Shown here: positions 12,314 through 21,013 of the stretch, piece after piece
Layout of the letters: each line of letters opens with the position of its first letter
How positions within the stretch are numbered: the stretch's first letter is position 1
Assembly: GCF_000717645.1 (NCBI RefSeq)
Contig: NZ_JNZZ01000028.1
Span: 6,008 to 70,007, forward strand
DNA: 64,000 nucleotides
Source: Streptomyces californicus
GTDB lineage: Bacteria; Actinomycetota; Actinomycetes; Streptomycetales; Streptomycetaceae
Direction of reading: 5' to 3'
Notes under the pieces: generated by a model
The model's database searches: none
What the model was told of the DNA's origin: nothing
What the model saw: the letters and a program-made list of their open reading frames with translations, nothing else
Translations under genes and position numbers: made by a program

Positions 12314-15300
12314 ATGAGGTCCGGTCATACCACCGTTCCGCGGTGGCAGGCGACAATCGGTTCGGCACCGGGCACGGCGACCGTCGGTATTCCGCTGGAA
12401 CTCGAACCGACGCCGGCGGAACTGTCCGCCGCCCATGCCAAGGTCGTCGCGACTCTCAGCGGTGAGGACGAGGTGGCCTTCGGCCCCGTGCCCCGCCTCG
12501 TGCCGGTGGCCGGCACCACGTGGGCCGGCCTGGTGGACCGCGTCCGCGCCGCGGTCGCCGCGCCCCGCCACGGATTCGAGACCGTGGTCGGCGGGACACC
12601 GGGCACACTGCCCGACGGCGTGGTGTTCGGGGTGTCGGTCTCCGGCGGGGCCCTGGTGCTGACGTACCGCACCGAAGACTTCGACGCCGACCACGCGACC
12701 CGGGTCGCCGGCTATCACCACACGGCTCTCCACCGCATCGCCACCGAACCGGACGCCCCGCACGAGGGCCGCAGCCTGCTCTCCGCCGGGGAACGGCACC
12801 ACCAGCTCGTCGGCATGGCCGGTCCGGTGCGGGAGCTTCCGGACCGGCGCTTCCACGAGCTCTTCGAGGAGCGCGTGCGGCTGCACCCCGGGAAGACCGC
12901 CGCGATCATGGGAGAGCGCCGGATCGCGTACGCCGAACTCAACGCCCACGCGAACCGGATCGCCCGGACCCTCCTCGCCCGCGGCCTGGCCGCCGAGGAT
13001 CCCGTCGCCGTGGTGACGGAGCGCAACCTGGACTGGATGGCGTCCGTCCTCGCCGTGTTCAAGGCCGGCGGTGTCTACGTGCCGATCGAGCCGCACTTCC
13101 CGGCGGATCGCATCGGCACCGTCCTCGACCGTGCCGGCTGCACCCTCGTCCTCACGGAACCCGGGAGCACCGCCACCCTCGACGAGGCGTTGAGCCACCG
13201 CCCGTCCATCACCGTGCTCCGCGTCGACGAGAGCGACGGGGCCGACGCGACGGACCTCGGTATCGAGATCGGCGCCGACCGGCTCGCCTACATCTACTTC
13301 ACGTCCGGCTCCACCGGTAAGCCCAAGGGGGTGATGTGCGAGCACGAGGGAATGCTCAACCACCTCTACGCGAAGACCGACGATCTCGGCGTGGGCGAGG
13401 ACGACGTCCTCGCGCAGATCGCTCCCCAGTGCTTCGACATCTCGCTCTGGCAGCTCGTCGCGGCCCTGCTGGTCGGCGGCACGACACTCATCGTGCCGCA
13501 GGAGGCGATCCTCGACGTGGAGAGGTTCGTGGAGGTCGTCCGCGGCGCGGACGTGGCCCAGATGGTCCCCTCCTACCTGGAGGTGGTGCTGTCGCACCTG
13601 GAGGAGCACGGCGGCGGCCTCGGCCGGATCCGCTGCCTCTCGGCCACCGGTGAGGCGCTCAAGAAGGAGCTCGTCGAACGCTGGTTCGCGGCCTTCCCGG
13701 GCACCGCGCTCGTCAACGCGTACGGGCTCACCGAGACCTCCGACGACACCAACCACGAGGTGATGACCAGGCCGCCGCACGGTGACCGGGTCCCCCTCGG
13801 GCCCGCCGTCGCCAACGTGCGGGTCTACGTCGTCGACCCCGACCTCGAACCGGTGCCGCTCGGCTCGCCCGGCGAGATCGTGTTCGCCGGAATCTGCGTC
13901 GGCCGCGGCTACATCAACGACCCGGAGCGCACGGCCGCCGCGTACGGCACCGATCCGCACCGGCGGGGGGAACGGCTCTACCGCTCCGGCGACTTCGGCC
14001 GCTGGCGTCCCGATGGCAAGCTGGAGTTCCTGGGCCGTCGCGATGCGCAGGTCAAGCTGCGCGGCTTCCGCATCGAGCTCGGCGAGATCGAGAACCGGCT
14101 GCTCGGCGTCGCCGGGGTCCGTGACACCGCCGTGGTCGTCGTCGGCGAGAGTCTGGCGGCGTTCTACGCCGCCGCCGCCGACGTGCCCGCCGACGAGCTG
14201 AGGACGTGGCTGGCGGCCGCGCTGCCGGAGTACATGGTGCCGAGCCGTTTCCATCGCCTCGACGCCCTGCCGCTCACCGCCAACAGCAAGATCGACAAGA
14301 AGCGGTTGGCGGAGCTGGCGGCGGCGGACGAGGACGGCCCGGAGCCTCCAGTCACCCCGACGGAACACCGGATCGCCGCCGCCTGGGCGGCCGTGCTCGG
14401 TCTCGATCCCCAGCGGGTCGGCCGCGACAGTCACTTCTTCGACACGGGTGGCACCTCCCTCTCCGCTGTACGCCTCGTCGTGAAGCTCGAGCGGGCCGTG
14501 TCGCTGAAGGAGCTCACCCGGTACCCGCGGCTGAGCGACCTGGCGGCGTTCATCGACAAGACCGGCACGTCCGACGACGCGGACGCCGGGACGGGCGTTC
14601 TGAACTCTCTCCTCCAGCCCCCCTCCGTGACCGGCACGCTCGTCTGCTTCCCCTACGCGGGCGGCAACGCGGTCAACTTCCACGCTCTGGCCGGCGAACT
14701 GGCGGACAGCGGGCTGGCCGTACACGGAGTGGAGCTGCCCGGACACGACCTCACAGCCGAGACCGAGCCGTTCGTCTCCCTGGAGCAGATCGCCAGGACC
14801 GCGGCGAGCGAGATCGGCCGGTGTGCCGTCGGCCCGATCCTGCTGTGGGGACACTCGTCCGGGGCGGCCCTGGCCGTGGCGACCGCGCGCCTCCTCGAGC
14901 GGACGGGGCACGACGTGCGTGCCGTCCTGATCGGCGGCCAACTCGTCGGATCCCCGGACGCGCGGCGCAGGCACAGCGCCGAGCTCGAAGCGCTCACGCC
15001 CCTGGAGGTCGCGGCGCGGCTCAACGGCGACAGCGGCTACGCCGAACTCGCCGGGACGGACACGACCCGGGCGGCGCTGGTCGGCGCGGCGTACCGGCAC
15101 GACGTCCTGGAAGCGAACGCGTTCTTCGCCGACGCGGTGGAGAACCCCCCGGTCGCGCTCATCGAGGCCCCGACGGTCCTCGTCACCGCCGCCGACGATC
15201 CCGCCACCCGGGGCCACGAGGGCGATCTCGCGGCCTGGCGCGGCATCGCCAGGACCGTTGAGATCCGCGAACTGCCCGAAGGCGGCCACCACTTCTTCCG

Positions 15301-15370
15301 CACCAGGCCGGCGCAGACCGCCGCTGTGGTGCGGGCCGTCCACGACCTGCACCAACGAGAGCGAGTGTGA
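12314..15370 (+). CDS. Stand-alone NRPS A-PCP-TE protein with N-terminal C-domain remnant
   Basis: A 1018-residue protein. Residues 1-170 look like the back half of a condensation domain without HHxxxDG. The A domain (about 175-690) has YFTSGSTGKPKG, AYGLTETSDD, GELVERW-like spacing and NSKIDKK. The PCP has FFDTGGTSLSA near 710. The C-terminal thioesterase (about 790-1018) is of the type II kind, with FPYAGG, GHSSG and GGHHFF. The pocket read by eye is D-I-W-Q-S-T-A-D-D-K; the acidic residue at 331 would suit an amino side chain such as diaminopropionate, but this is inference. Such A-PCP-TE units usually hold an amino acid for modification on the carrier and then release or transfer it. The stop codon overlaps the start of the dioxygenase gene (GTGA), supporting that role. 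GGAGGAG precedes the ATG. Confidence 0.9.
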   Translation: MRSGHTTVPRWQATIGSAPGTATVGIPLELEPTPAELSAAHAKVVATLSGEDEVAFGPVPRLVPVAGTTWAGLVDRVRAAVAAPRHGFETVVGGTPGTLPDGVVFGVSVSGGALVLTYRTEDFDADHATRVAGYHHTALHRIATEPDAPHEGRSLLSAGERHHQLVGMAGPVRELPDRRFHELFEERVRLHPGKTAAIMGERRIAYAELNAHANRIARTLLARGLAAEDPVAVVTERNLDWMASVLAVFKAGGVYVPIEPHFPADRIGTVLDRAGCTLVLTEPGSTATLDEALSHRPSITVLRVDESDGADATDLGIEIGADRLAYIYFTSGSTGKPKGVMCEHEGMLNHLYAKTDDLGVGEDDVLAQIAPQCFDISLWQLVAALLVGGTTLIVPQEAILDVERFVEVVRGADVAQMVPSYLEVVLSHLEEHGGGLGRIRCLSATGEALKKELVERWFAAFPGTALVNAYGLTETSDDTNHEVMTRPPHGDRVPLGPAVANVRVYVVDPDLEPVPLGSPGEIVFAGICVGRGYINDPERTAAAYGTDPHRRGERLYRSGDFGRWRPDGKLEFLGRRDAQVKLRGFRIELGEIENRLLGVAGVRDTAVVVVGESLAAFYAAAADVPADELRTWLAAALPEYMVPSRFHRLDALPLTANSKIDKKRLAELAAADEDGPEPPVTPTEHRIAAAWAAVLGLDPQRVGRDSHFFDTGGTSLSAVRLVVKLERAVSLKELTRYPRLSDLAAFIDKTGTSDDADAGTGVLNSLLQPPSVTGTLVCFPYAGGNAVNFHALAGELADSGLAVHGVELPGHDLTAETEPFVSLEQIARTAASEIGRCAVGPILLWGHSSGAALAVATARLLERTGHDVRAVLIGGQLVGSPDARRRHSAELEALTPLEVAARLNGDSGYAELAGTDTTRAALVGAAYRHDVLEANAFFADAVENPPVALIEAPTVLVTAADDPATRGHEGDLAAWRGIARTVEIRELPEGGHHFFRTRPAQTAAVVRAVHDLHQRERV

Positions 15371-16356
15371 AAGTGCCGCCGATCGATACCGATACGGACC
15401 TCTACGCCGGACTCGACGGGCGCCGTGACGAGGGCCGCCCGGCCGTCGTCACCGTCGCCGACGCGCCGGACCCGGCGGCCTGGGCCGCCCGTCACCGCGA
15501 AGCGCTGTACCGGATCGTCGCCTCCGAGGGTGCCGTACTGGTGCGTGGTCTGGGACTGGCGGACGCCGCCGGGGCCGCTGCGGTGCTCAAGACCCTGGGA
15601 GGCGACCTGATGTCCGAACGCGAGGCGTTCGCGCCCCGCTGGACCTATGACGACCGCATCTACTCGTCGTCCAAGTGGCCGCCGAACCAACCGATGTGCA
15701 TGCACCACGAGCTGAGCTACGCGGTCGAGTTCCCGGCGACCATGGCTTTCGCCTGCCTCAGCGCACCCACCACCGGCGGGGCCACCGCCCTGGCCGACGC
15801 CGGTCGCGTCCTGGAGCAGCTGCCCTCCGACCTCGTGGAGCGCTTCGAACGCGAGGGTTGGCTGCTCACCCGCAGCTACAACGAGGACATCGGTGTTCCG
15901 TGGGCGGAGGCGTTCGGCACCACCGATCGCTCCGAGGTCGAGCGATACTGCGCGGCCAACGACATCTCCTTCGAGTGGCGCGGCGAGGAACTGCGCACCA
16001 GCCAGCGCCGGCCCGCAGTGCTGCGCCACCCCGCCGACGGCCGGCGGCTCTGGTTCAACCAGATCGCCTTCCTCAACCAGTGGACGATGGCGCCCGAGGT
16101 GCGTGAGTACCTGGTCGACGTCTACGGCCCCGAGGGCCTGCCCTTCAACACGAGTTACGGCGACGGCGGTGAGGTCACCGAGGACGACGTCGCGGCGATC
16201 AACAAGGTGTACGACTCCGTCACCGTCGCCGAGCCGTGGCGTGCGGGAGACGTGATGCTCGTCGACAACCTCCGCACGGCGCACAGCCGGCTGCCCTACG
16301 ACGGAGCCCGCGAGGTGCTCGTCGCGATGGCGAATCCCACCACCCGCTCCGTCTAG
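15367..16356 (+). CDS. SyrP/TauD-type Fe(II)/2-oxoglutarate-dependent hydroxylase
   Basis: A 329-residue non-haem iron dioxygenase. The iron-binding triad is visible as H113-x-E115 (MCMHHEL) and distal His306 (RTAHSRL), with the 2-oxoglutarate Arg a little further on (GAREVL). Its closest look-alikes are SyrP-type enzymes that beta-hydroxylate Asp-like residues held on a carrier protein. The GTG start overlaps the stop of the A-PCP-TE gene, so the two proteins are made in step, and the PCP of that protein is the obvious substrate carrier. It could instead act on the Asn/Asp module of the main NRPS. Confidence 0.9.
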   Translation: MKVPPIDTDTDLYAGLDGRRDEGRPAVVTVADAPDPAAWAARHREALYRIVASEGAVLVRGLGLADAAGAAAVLKTLGGDLMSEREAFAPRWTYDDRIYSSSKWPPNQPMCMHHELSYAVEFPATMAFACLSAPTTGGATALADAGRVLEQLPSDLVERFEREGWLLTRSYNEDIGVPWAEAFGTTDRSEVERYCAANDISFEWRGEELRTSQRRPAVLRHPADGRRLWFNQIAFLNQWTMAPEVREYLVDVYGPEGLPFNTSYGDGGEVTEDDVAAINKVYDSVTVAEPWRAGDVMLVDNLRTAHSRLPYDGAREVLVAMANPTTRSV

Positions 16357-16370
16357 AGGTCCGGAAGCCA

Positions 16371-17402
16371 ATGACCAAGCACATACCAGACTTCGCAGTG
16401 ATCTCCGGCCGGCAGGTGCAACGCGCACTGAGCGGACAGGAGAAGCTGGTCACGGAGATCGTCGAAGCGGCCTACCGGGCGCACGGCACGGGGAGGACGG
16501 TCAACCCGCCCTCGTACTTCCTCCGGTTCCCCGACCGGCCCACGGCCCGGATCATCGCTCTCCCGGCGTCGCTCGGCGGCGACGCCGCCGTGGACGGACT
16601 CAAGTGGATCTCCAGTTTCCCGGAGAACGTGGATGCGGGGCTGCCCCGCGCTTCCGCGGTGCTGATCCTCAACGACCCGCGTACCGGCTATCCGTACGCC
16701 TGCCTGGAGAGCTCGATCATTAGCGCGAGCAGGACGGCCGCGTCAGCCGCGCTGGCCGCCGACCGGCTGACCAGGGGAAAGGCCCGCCCCACCCGGGTGG
16801 GCTTCGTCGGCACCGGTCTGATCGCCCGCTATCTGCACACCTATCTGGCGGGCACGGGATGGAGCTTCGACGAGGTCGGAGTGCACGACCTGTCCGAGGA
16901 GCACGCCGCCGGGTTCGCCGGCTACCTGGACCGCTCGGGCGAGAACGGCCGGGTGAGTGTCCACAGCTCCGTGGACGATCTGATCCGCGCCAGCGACCTG
17001 GTCGTCTTCGCCACGGTGGCGGGTGCTCCGCACGTGACCGACCCACGGCTGTTCGCCCACCACCCGCTCGTGCTCCATGTCTCGCTGCGTGATCTGGCGC
17101 CGGAGATCATCCTCAATTCGGCCAACTACGTCGACGACGTCGAGCACTGCCTGAAGGCCGACACCTCGCCGCACCTGGCCGAACAGCTCTCCGGCAACAG
17201 GGACTTCCTCGACGGGACTCTCTACGACGTCATGACGGGCCGCACCACGGTGCCGACGGATCGCACGGTGGTGTTCTCGCCGTTCGGTCTGGGTGTGCTC
17301 GACCTGGCGGTCAGCGCGCACGTCTACGACCAGGTGTCGCGCAGCGGTGACCTTCACGTCGTCGAGGACTTTTTCCACGAGATGAGCCGGTACGGCGGCT
17401 AA
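16371..17402 (+). CDS. sbnB: SbnB homologue: N-(1-amino-1-carboxyethyl)glutamate dehydrogenase (Dap synthesis)
   Basis: A 343-residue member of the ornithine cyclodeaminase/mu-crystallin family with a Rossmann motif (GFVGTGLIA, about 143-151). In staphyloferrin B biosynthesis SbnB oxidatively splits the SbnA product to L-2,3-diaminopropionate (Dap) and 2-oxoglutarate, with NAD. The call rests on family resemblance plus the adjacent SbnA gene 28 bases downstream, an order also seen in viomycin-type clusters (VioK/VioB). Start ATG at 16371 begins 14 bases after the dioxygenase stop; the longer frame upstream is inside that gene. Confidence 0.9.
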   Translation: MTKHIPDFAVISGRQVQRALSGQEKLVTEIVEAAYRAHGTGRTVNPPSYFLRFPDRPTARIIALPASLGGDAAVDGLKWISSFPENVDAGLPRASAVLILNDPRTGYPYACLESSIISASRTAASAALAADRLTRGKARPTRVGFVGTGLIARYLHTYLAGTGWSFDEVGVHDLSEEHAAGFAGYLDRSGENGRVSVHSSVDDLIRASDLVVFATVAGAPHVTDPRLFAHHPLVLHVSLRDLAPEIILNSANYVDDVEHCLKADTSPHLAEQLSGNRDFLDGTLYDVMTGRTTVPTDRTVVFSPFGLGVLDLAVSAHVYDQVSRSGDLHVVEDFFHEMSRYGG

Positions 17403-17430
17403 GGGCGACTGCCCGGAACGGGAGAAAGCT

Positions 17431-18441
17431 GTGCCAATAATTTCACAGCCGGAGCAGTACCACGAGAACGACCTGTTCGTCGACCTCCATCGGACCTTCG
17501 GACGCAAGCTCTACCTCAAGTGCGAAGGCTTCAACTTCGCGGGCTCGATCAAACTCAAGGCCGCCCGCGCCATGGTCGAGGCGGCGGAGGCCAGCGGGGT
17601 GCTGCGACCCGGCTCGGTTCTGGTGGAGTCGTCGTCGGGCAACCTCGGCGTCGCGCTGAGCATTCTCGCCGCCAGCAAGGGTTACGGCTTCGTCTGCGTC
17701 ACGGACAGCAGATGCAATCTGGCCACGAAGCAGCTCATCGAGGCCATGGGCGGCACGGTCCACACCATTACGGAACCCGCGGCTGACGGCGGCTTCCTCG
17801 GCGCACGGCTGCAGTTGGTGAAGAAGCTGCGCGAGTCCGACGACCGCTATGTCTGGCTCAACCAGTACGCGAATCCGAACAACGCGCTCGCCCACTTCTG
17901 GGGGACTGCGCCGGCGATCGCCGAGCGCTTCCCCGACCTGCAGGTGGCCTTCATCGGTGCGGGCACCACCGGCACCCTCATGGGGTGCGCCCGCTACTTC
18001 AAGGAGAACCGTCCCGAGGTCAAGGTCGTCGCGGTCGACGCGGTCGGCTCGGTGACCTTCGGCGGGCCGTCCCTGCCGCGGCAGATTCCCGGCCTCGGCA
18101 CGGGTGTCCGTCCGCCGCTCCTCGACCGGTCCTACGTGGACGACGTGGTGCACGTGGACGAGGTGGACACCATACGGGCCTGCCGCCGGCTGGCCAGACG
18201 CGGTTTCCTCTTCGGCGGATCCACGGGGACGGTGATCAGCGGCGCCCTGCGCTGGCTCGACGAGTACGCACCGGGCGCGGACGTCACCGCCGTGGCCGTC
18301 GCACCGGATATGGGCGACAGATACCTGGACTCGGTCTATCACCGGGGCTGGGTCGAGGAGATCTACGGCAGCGCGGCGCTCGCGGGTGAATTCGAGGAAC
18401 TCGGGGAACTTTCGATGATGACCACAACAGGTGTTGTCTGA
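17431..18441 (+). CDS. sbnA: SbnA homologue: PLP-dependent N-(2-amino-2-carboxyethyl)glutamate synthase
   Basis: A 336-residue cysteine-synthase-fold enzyme. Lys in GSIKLKAA is the expected PLP Schiff-base residue; SSSGNLG binds the substrate carboxylate; GAGTTGT is the phosphate-binding loop. SbnA joins O-phospho-L-serine and glutamate, and SbnB then releases Dap. The GTG start has GGGAGAAAG eight bases upstream. The stop overlaps the next dioxygenase start (TGATG). No phosphoserine-making gene of the SbnI type is adjacent; see the DUF1015 gene at 32126. Confidence 0.9.
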   Translation: MPIISQPEQYHENDLFVDLHRTFGRKLYLKCEGFNFAGSIKLKAARAMVEAAEASGVLRPGSVLVESSSGNLGVALSILAASKGYGFVCVTDSRCNLATKQLIEAMGGTVHTITEPAADGGFLGARLQLVKKLRESDDRYVWLNQYANPNNALAHFWGTAPAIAERFPDLQVAFIGAGTTGTLMGCARYFKENRPEVKVVAVDAVGSVTFGGPSLPRQIPGLGTGVRPPLLDRSYVDDVVHVDEVDTIRACRRLARRGFLFGGSTGTVISGALRWLDEYAPGADVTAVAVAPDMGDRYLDSVYHRGWVEEIYGSAALAGEFEELGELSMMTTTGVV

Positions 18442-19439
18442 TGACGGAGCTGATGGAGAACGGTAGCCGCGACAGCGGTGTCCGCGACGACGCCGTCTTC
18501 ATGCTCGGCGGCGACGCCGCCACCGTGGAGGCGGTCGCACAGGAGATGCTGCACGCCGCGGACGGCCGGGTCGACTCGCCCGAGTTCGTGGCAGCCGCCC
18601 GGGACGCCTGGGAGAACCTCCCGGCCCCGCTCCGCCAGGAGATCCGCCGGTTCCGCCGGCACTCCGGCCCCCGCGGCCGGCTGCTGATCCGGGGGCTTCC
18701 GGTGGGCGACGAACCGCGGCCCACCCCGTCGACCGCCGACTCGGTCCAGCGGGAGGCGTCCGTCGCCGCCGCGACCCTCCTCATGGTGGCCTGCGGACTC
18801 GGCGACCCCGCCGCGTATCTCCAGGAGAAATCCGGAGCCTTGGTGCAGGACGTCGTGCCCGTCCCGGGCCGTGAGGAGTTCCAGGGGAACGCCGGATCGG
18901 TCCTCCTCTCCTTCCACACCGAGAACGCGTTCCACGAGCACCGCCCGGACCACGTCATGCTGCTGTGTCTGCGTGCCGACCACGAGGGTGTCGCGGGCAC
19001 GCGTACCGCGTGCGTGCGCGAGGTTCTGGACCTGCTCCGCCCGGCGGCGCGGAAGACGCTGAGCCTGTCCGAGTTCATCACCGAGGCTCCACCGTCCTTC
19101 GGAGCCGGCAACAAGGGCGCGCTCCACCACCCGGTGCTGGGTGGATCCCGGACCGACCCCGATCTGCGCGTCGACTTCGCCGCCACCCGGGCCACCACGG
19201 AGGAGGGTGCCGCCGCCCTCGCCGAGCTGGGCGCGCTCTTCGAGCAGGTGTCGACGACGTCGGAACTGCGTCCCGGCGATCTGGTCATCGTCGACAACCA
19301 CGTCACCGCGCACGGCCGCACCGCGTTCACCCCTCGTTACGACGGCCGGGACCGTTGGCTGCAGCGCACCTTCGCGCTGACCTCTCTGCGACGCTCGCGG
19401 GGGCAGCGTCCGGGCGACGGTTACGTTCTGTTTGAATGA
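18441..19439 (+). CDS. AsnO/VioC-like Fe(II)/2-oxoglutarate amino-acid beta-hydroxylase
   Basis: A 332-residue clavaminate-synthase-like dioxygenase. Iron ligands are H159-x-E161 (SFHTENAFHEHRPDH) and His291 (TAHGRTAF), and the Arg after RYDGRDRWLQR binds 2-oxoglutarate. This subfamily hydroxylates the beta carbon of free Asn (AsnO) or Arg (VioC, streptothricin and enduracididine enzymes). Because A1 of the main NRPS has an Asn-like pocket, beta-hydroxy-Asn is the best guess. The gene is coupled to sbnA by a one-base overlap and ends the biosynthetic operon; a 47-base gap separates it from the regulator. Confidence 0.88.
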   Translation: MTELMENGSRDSGVRDDAVFMLGGDAATVEAVAQEMLHAADGRVDSPEFVAAARDAWENLPAPLRQEIRRFRRHSGPRGRLLIRGLPVGDEPRPTPSTADSVQREASVAAATLLMVACGLGDPAAYLQEKSGALVQDVVPVPGREEFQGNAGSVLLSFHTENAFHEHRPDHVMLLCLRADHEGVAGTRTACVREVLDLLRPAARKTLSLSEFITEAPPSFGAGNKGALHHPVLGGSRTDPDLRVDFAATRATTEEGAAALAELGALFEQVSTTSELRPGDLVIVDNHVTAHGRTAFTPRYDGRDRWLQRTFALTSLRRSRGQRPGDGYVLFE

Positions 19440-19486
19440 AAACGAGGTCGACCGCGCCGGGTTGACCGGTAGCGAGGGAGCGCGCA

Positions 19487-20134
19487 GTGCGGGTAGTCAT
19501 CGCCGAGGACTCGGTCATTCTCCGTGAGGGCATGGTGGAACTGCTGACCGCCCGAGGCTGTGATGTCGTCGCGACCGTGGGCGACGGGGACGGACTGCTG
19601 GCCGCGGTGGCCACGCATGTCCCCGATGTCGCCGTGGTCGACATCCGCATGCCGCCCACCCACACCGACGAGGGCATCCGCGCGGCGATCCAACTCCGCG
19701 CCGCTCACCCCGGGGTGGGTGTCCTCGTCTTCTCCCAGCACGCCGAACCGGCCTGGGCGGCCCGGCTGCTCGCCGGCGAGGCGTCGGGCATCGGGTACCT
19801 GCTCAAGGAGCGCGTCTCGGCCACCGCCGACTTCATCGAGGCGTTGCGCAGGGTCGCGGCCGGCGGTGTGGCTCTCGACCCGGAGATCGTCAGCCGTATG
19901 TTCAACACCGGCGGTCGCCCCCTCGACCGGCTGACCGAGCGCGAACGAGTGGTCCTGGACCTGATGGCCCAGGGCCACTCGAACCGTTCCATCGCCGAAC
20001 TGCTCGTCGTCTCCGAGCGGGCGGTGGAGAAGCACGCGGCGTCCATCTTCACGAAGTTCGATCTTCCTCCGGCCGCTGCGGACAACCGCCGTGTCAAGGC
20101 GGTCGTCGCGTACCTGCAGGAGTCCAGGCCCTGA
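19487..20134 (+). CDS. NarL/LuxR-family response regulator
   Basis: A 215-residue response regulator: receiver domain with phospho-acceptor Asp52 (VVDIRMPP) and C-terminal LuxR-type helix-turn-helix (LTERERVVLDLMAQGHSNRS). The GTG start is preceded by GAGGGAG. Its likely partner kinase is at 22341, with an ABC transporter between them. This layout is common for peptide-sensing export or resistance systems, so it probably controls the neighbouring transporter. Confidence 0.93.
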   Translation: MRVVIAEDSVILREGMVELLTARGCDVVATVGDGDGLLAAVATHVPDVAVVDIRMPPTHTDEGIRAAIQLRAAHPGVGVLVFSQHAEPAWAARLLAGEASGIGYLLKERVSATADFIEALRRVAAGGVALDPEIVSRMFNTGGRPLDRLTERERVVLDLMAQGHSNRSIAELLVVSERAVEKHAASIFTKFDLPPAAADNRRVKAVVAYLQESRP

Positions 20135-20209
20135 CCTCGGGCCAGGGGCGCGGTCCCGGGCGCCGGCAAGGGGGCGGATATCCGAACCTCGTGAACGGGA
20201 GGTAGCACG

Positions 20210-21013
20210 GTGGCTCCGAGCAGCCGTGCTGCCGAGAATAGAGGCATGTCACTGAGCACTGAGGCCCAAGCCCGACCTCTCGTGGAAGGCGGTCCGGGAA
20301 TCCACGTGGAGAACCTGCACCGCTCGTACGGCCGTGGCCGTGCCGCGGTTCACGCTCTGCGTGGAGTGGGCATCGGTTTCGCTCCCGGCACCTTCACCGC
20401 GGTGATGGGGCCGTCGGGCTCGGGCAAGTCGACTCTGCTGCAGTGCGTGGCGGGAATGGACCGGCCGACCACCGGGACGATCCACTGGGGCACGACCGAC
20501 ATCACCGCGCTGCCCGAGCGTCGCCTGGCTCAACTGCGGCGCGCAGAGGCAGGCTTCATCTTCCAGTCGTACAACCTGATGCCGGCCATGACGGTCGAGC
20601 AGAACGTCGCCCTGACCTCTCGGCTGGCGGGCGAGCGCGTGGACTGGTCAGAGGTCGCCGACTGCCTTGAGCGGGTGGGTCTCGCCGACCGGAGGAAGGA
20701 ACGGCCCGGCCGTCTCTCCGGTGGCCAGCAGCAGCGCGTCGCCGTGGCACGGGCTCTGTACGCCCGTCCGCGCGTCCTGTTCGCCGATGAGCCGACCGGC
20801 GCCCTCGACCGCGCGACCGGGCGCGAGGTGCTGTGGCTCCTGCGCGAGGGCGTCGAGAACGAAGGCCGCACGTGCGTCATGGTCACGCACGACCCGATCG
20901 CGGCGAGTTTCGCGGACCGTGTGGTCGTCCTCGCCGATGGAGTCCTGGTCGACGAACTGATGCGCCCGTCCGCCGCGCAGATCTCCGAGAAGCTGAGTGA
21001 GCTCGCATGCTGA
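20210..21013 (+). CDS. ABC transporter ATP-binding protein, MacB/LolD type
   Basis: A 267-residue ATPase with Walker A GPSGSGKST, Q-loop FQSYNLMP, signature LSGGQQQRVAVARAL and Walker B VLFADEPTGALD. It is the cytoplasmic motor for the FtsX-like permease that overlaps it by seven bases. The GTG at 20210 is preferred because GGGAGGT lies six bases upstream; an ATG at 20246 is a possible shorter start. Such pairs typically remove cell-envelope-active peptides. Confidence 0.93.
   Translation: MAPSSRAAENRGMSLSTEAQARPLVEGGPGIHVENLHRSYGRGRAAVHALRGVGIGFAPGTFTAVMGPSGSGKSTLLQCVAGMDRPTTGTIHWGTTDITALPERRLAQLRRAEAGFIFQSYNLMPAMTVEQNVALTSRLAGERVDWSEVADCLERVGLADRRKERPGRLSGGQQQRVAVARALYARPRVLFADEPTGALDRATGREVLWLLREGVENEGRTCVMVTHDPIAASFADRVVVLADGVLVDELMRPSAAQISEKLSELAC

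Noticed and set aside
12281..15355. Minus-strand frame of 1024 codons opposite the A-PCP-TE gene
   Set aside because: The same mirror effect of GC-rich codons; low-complexity translation without motifs.
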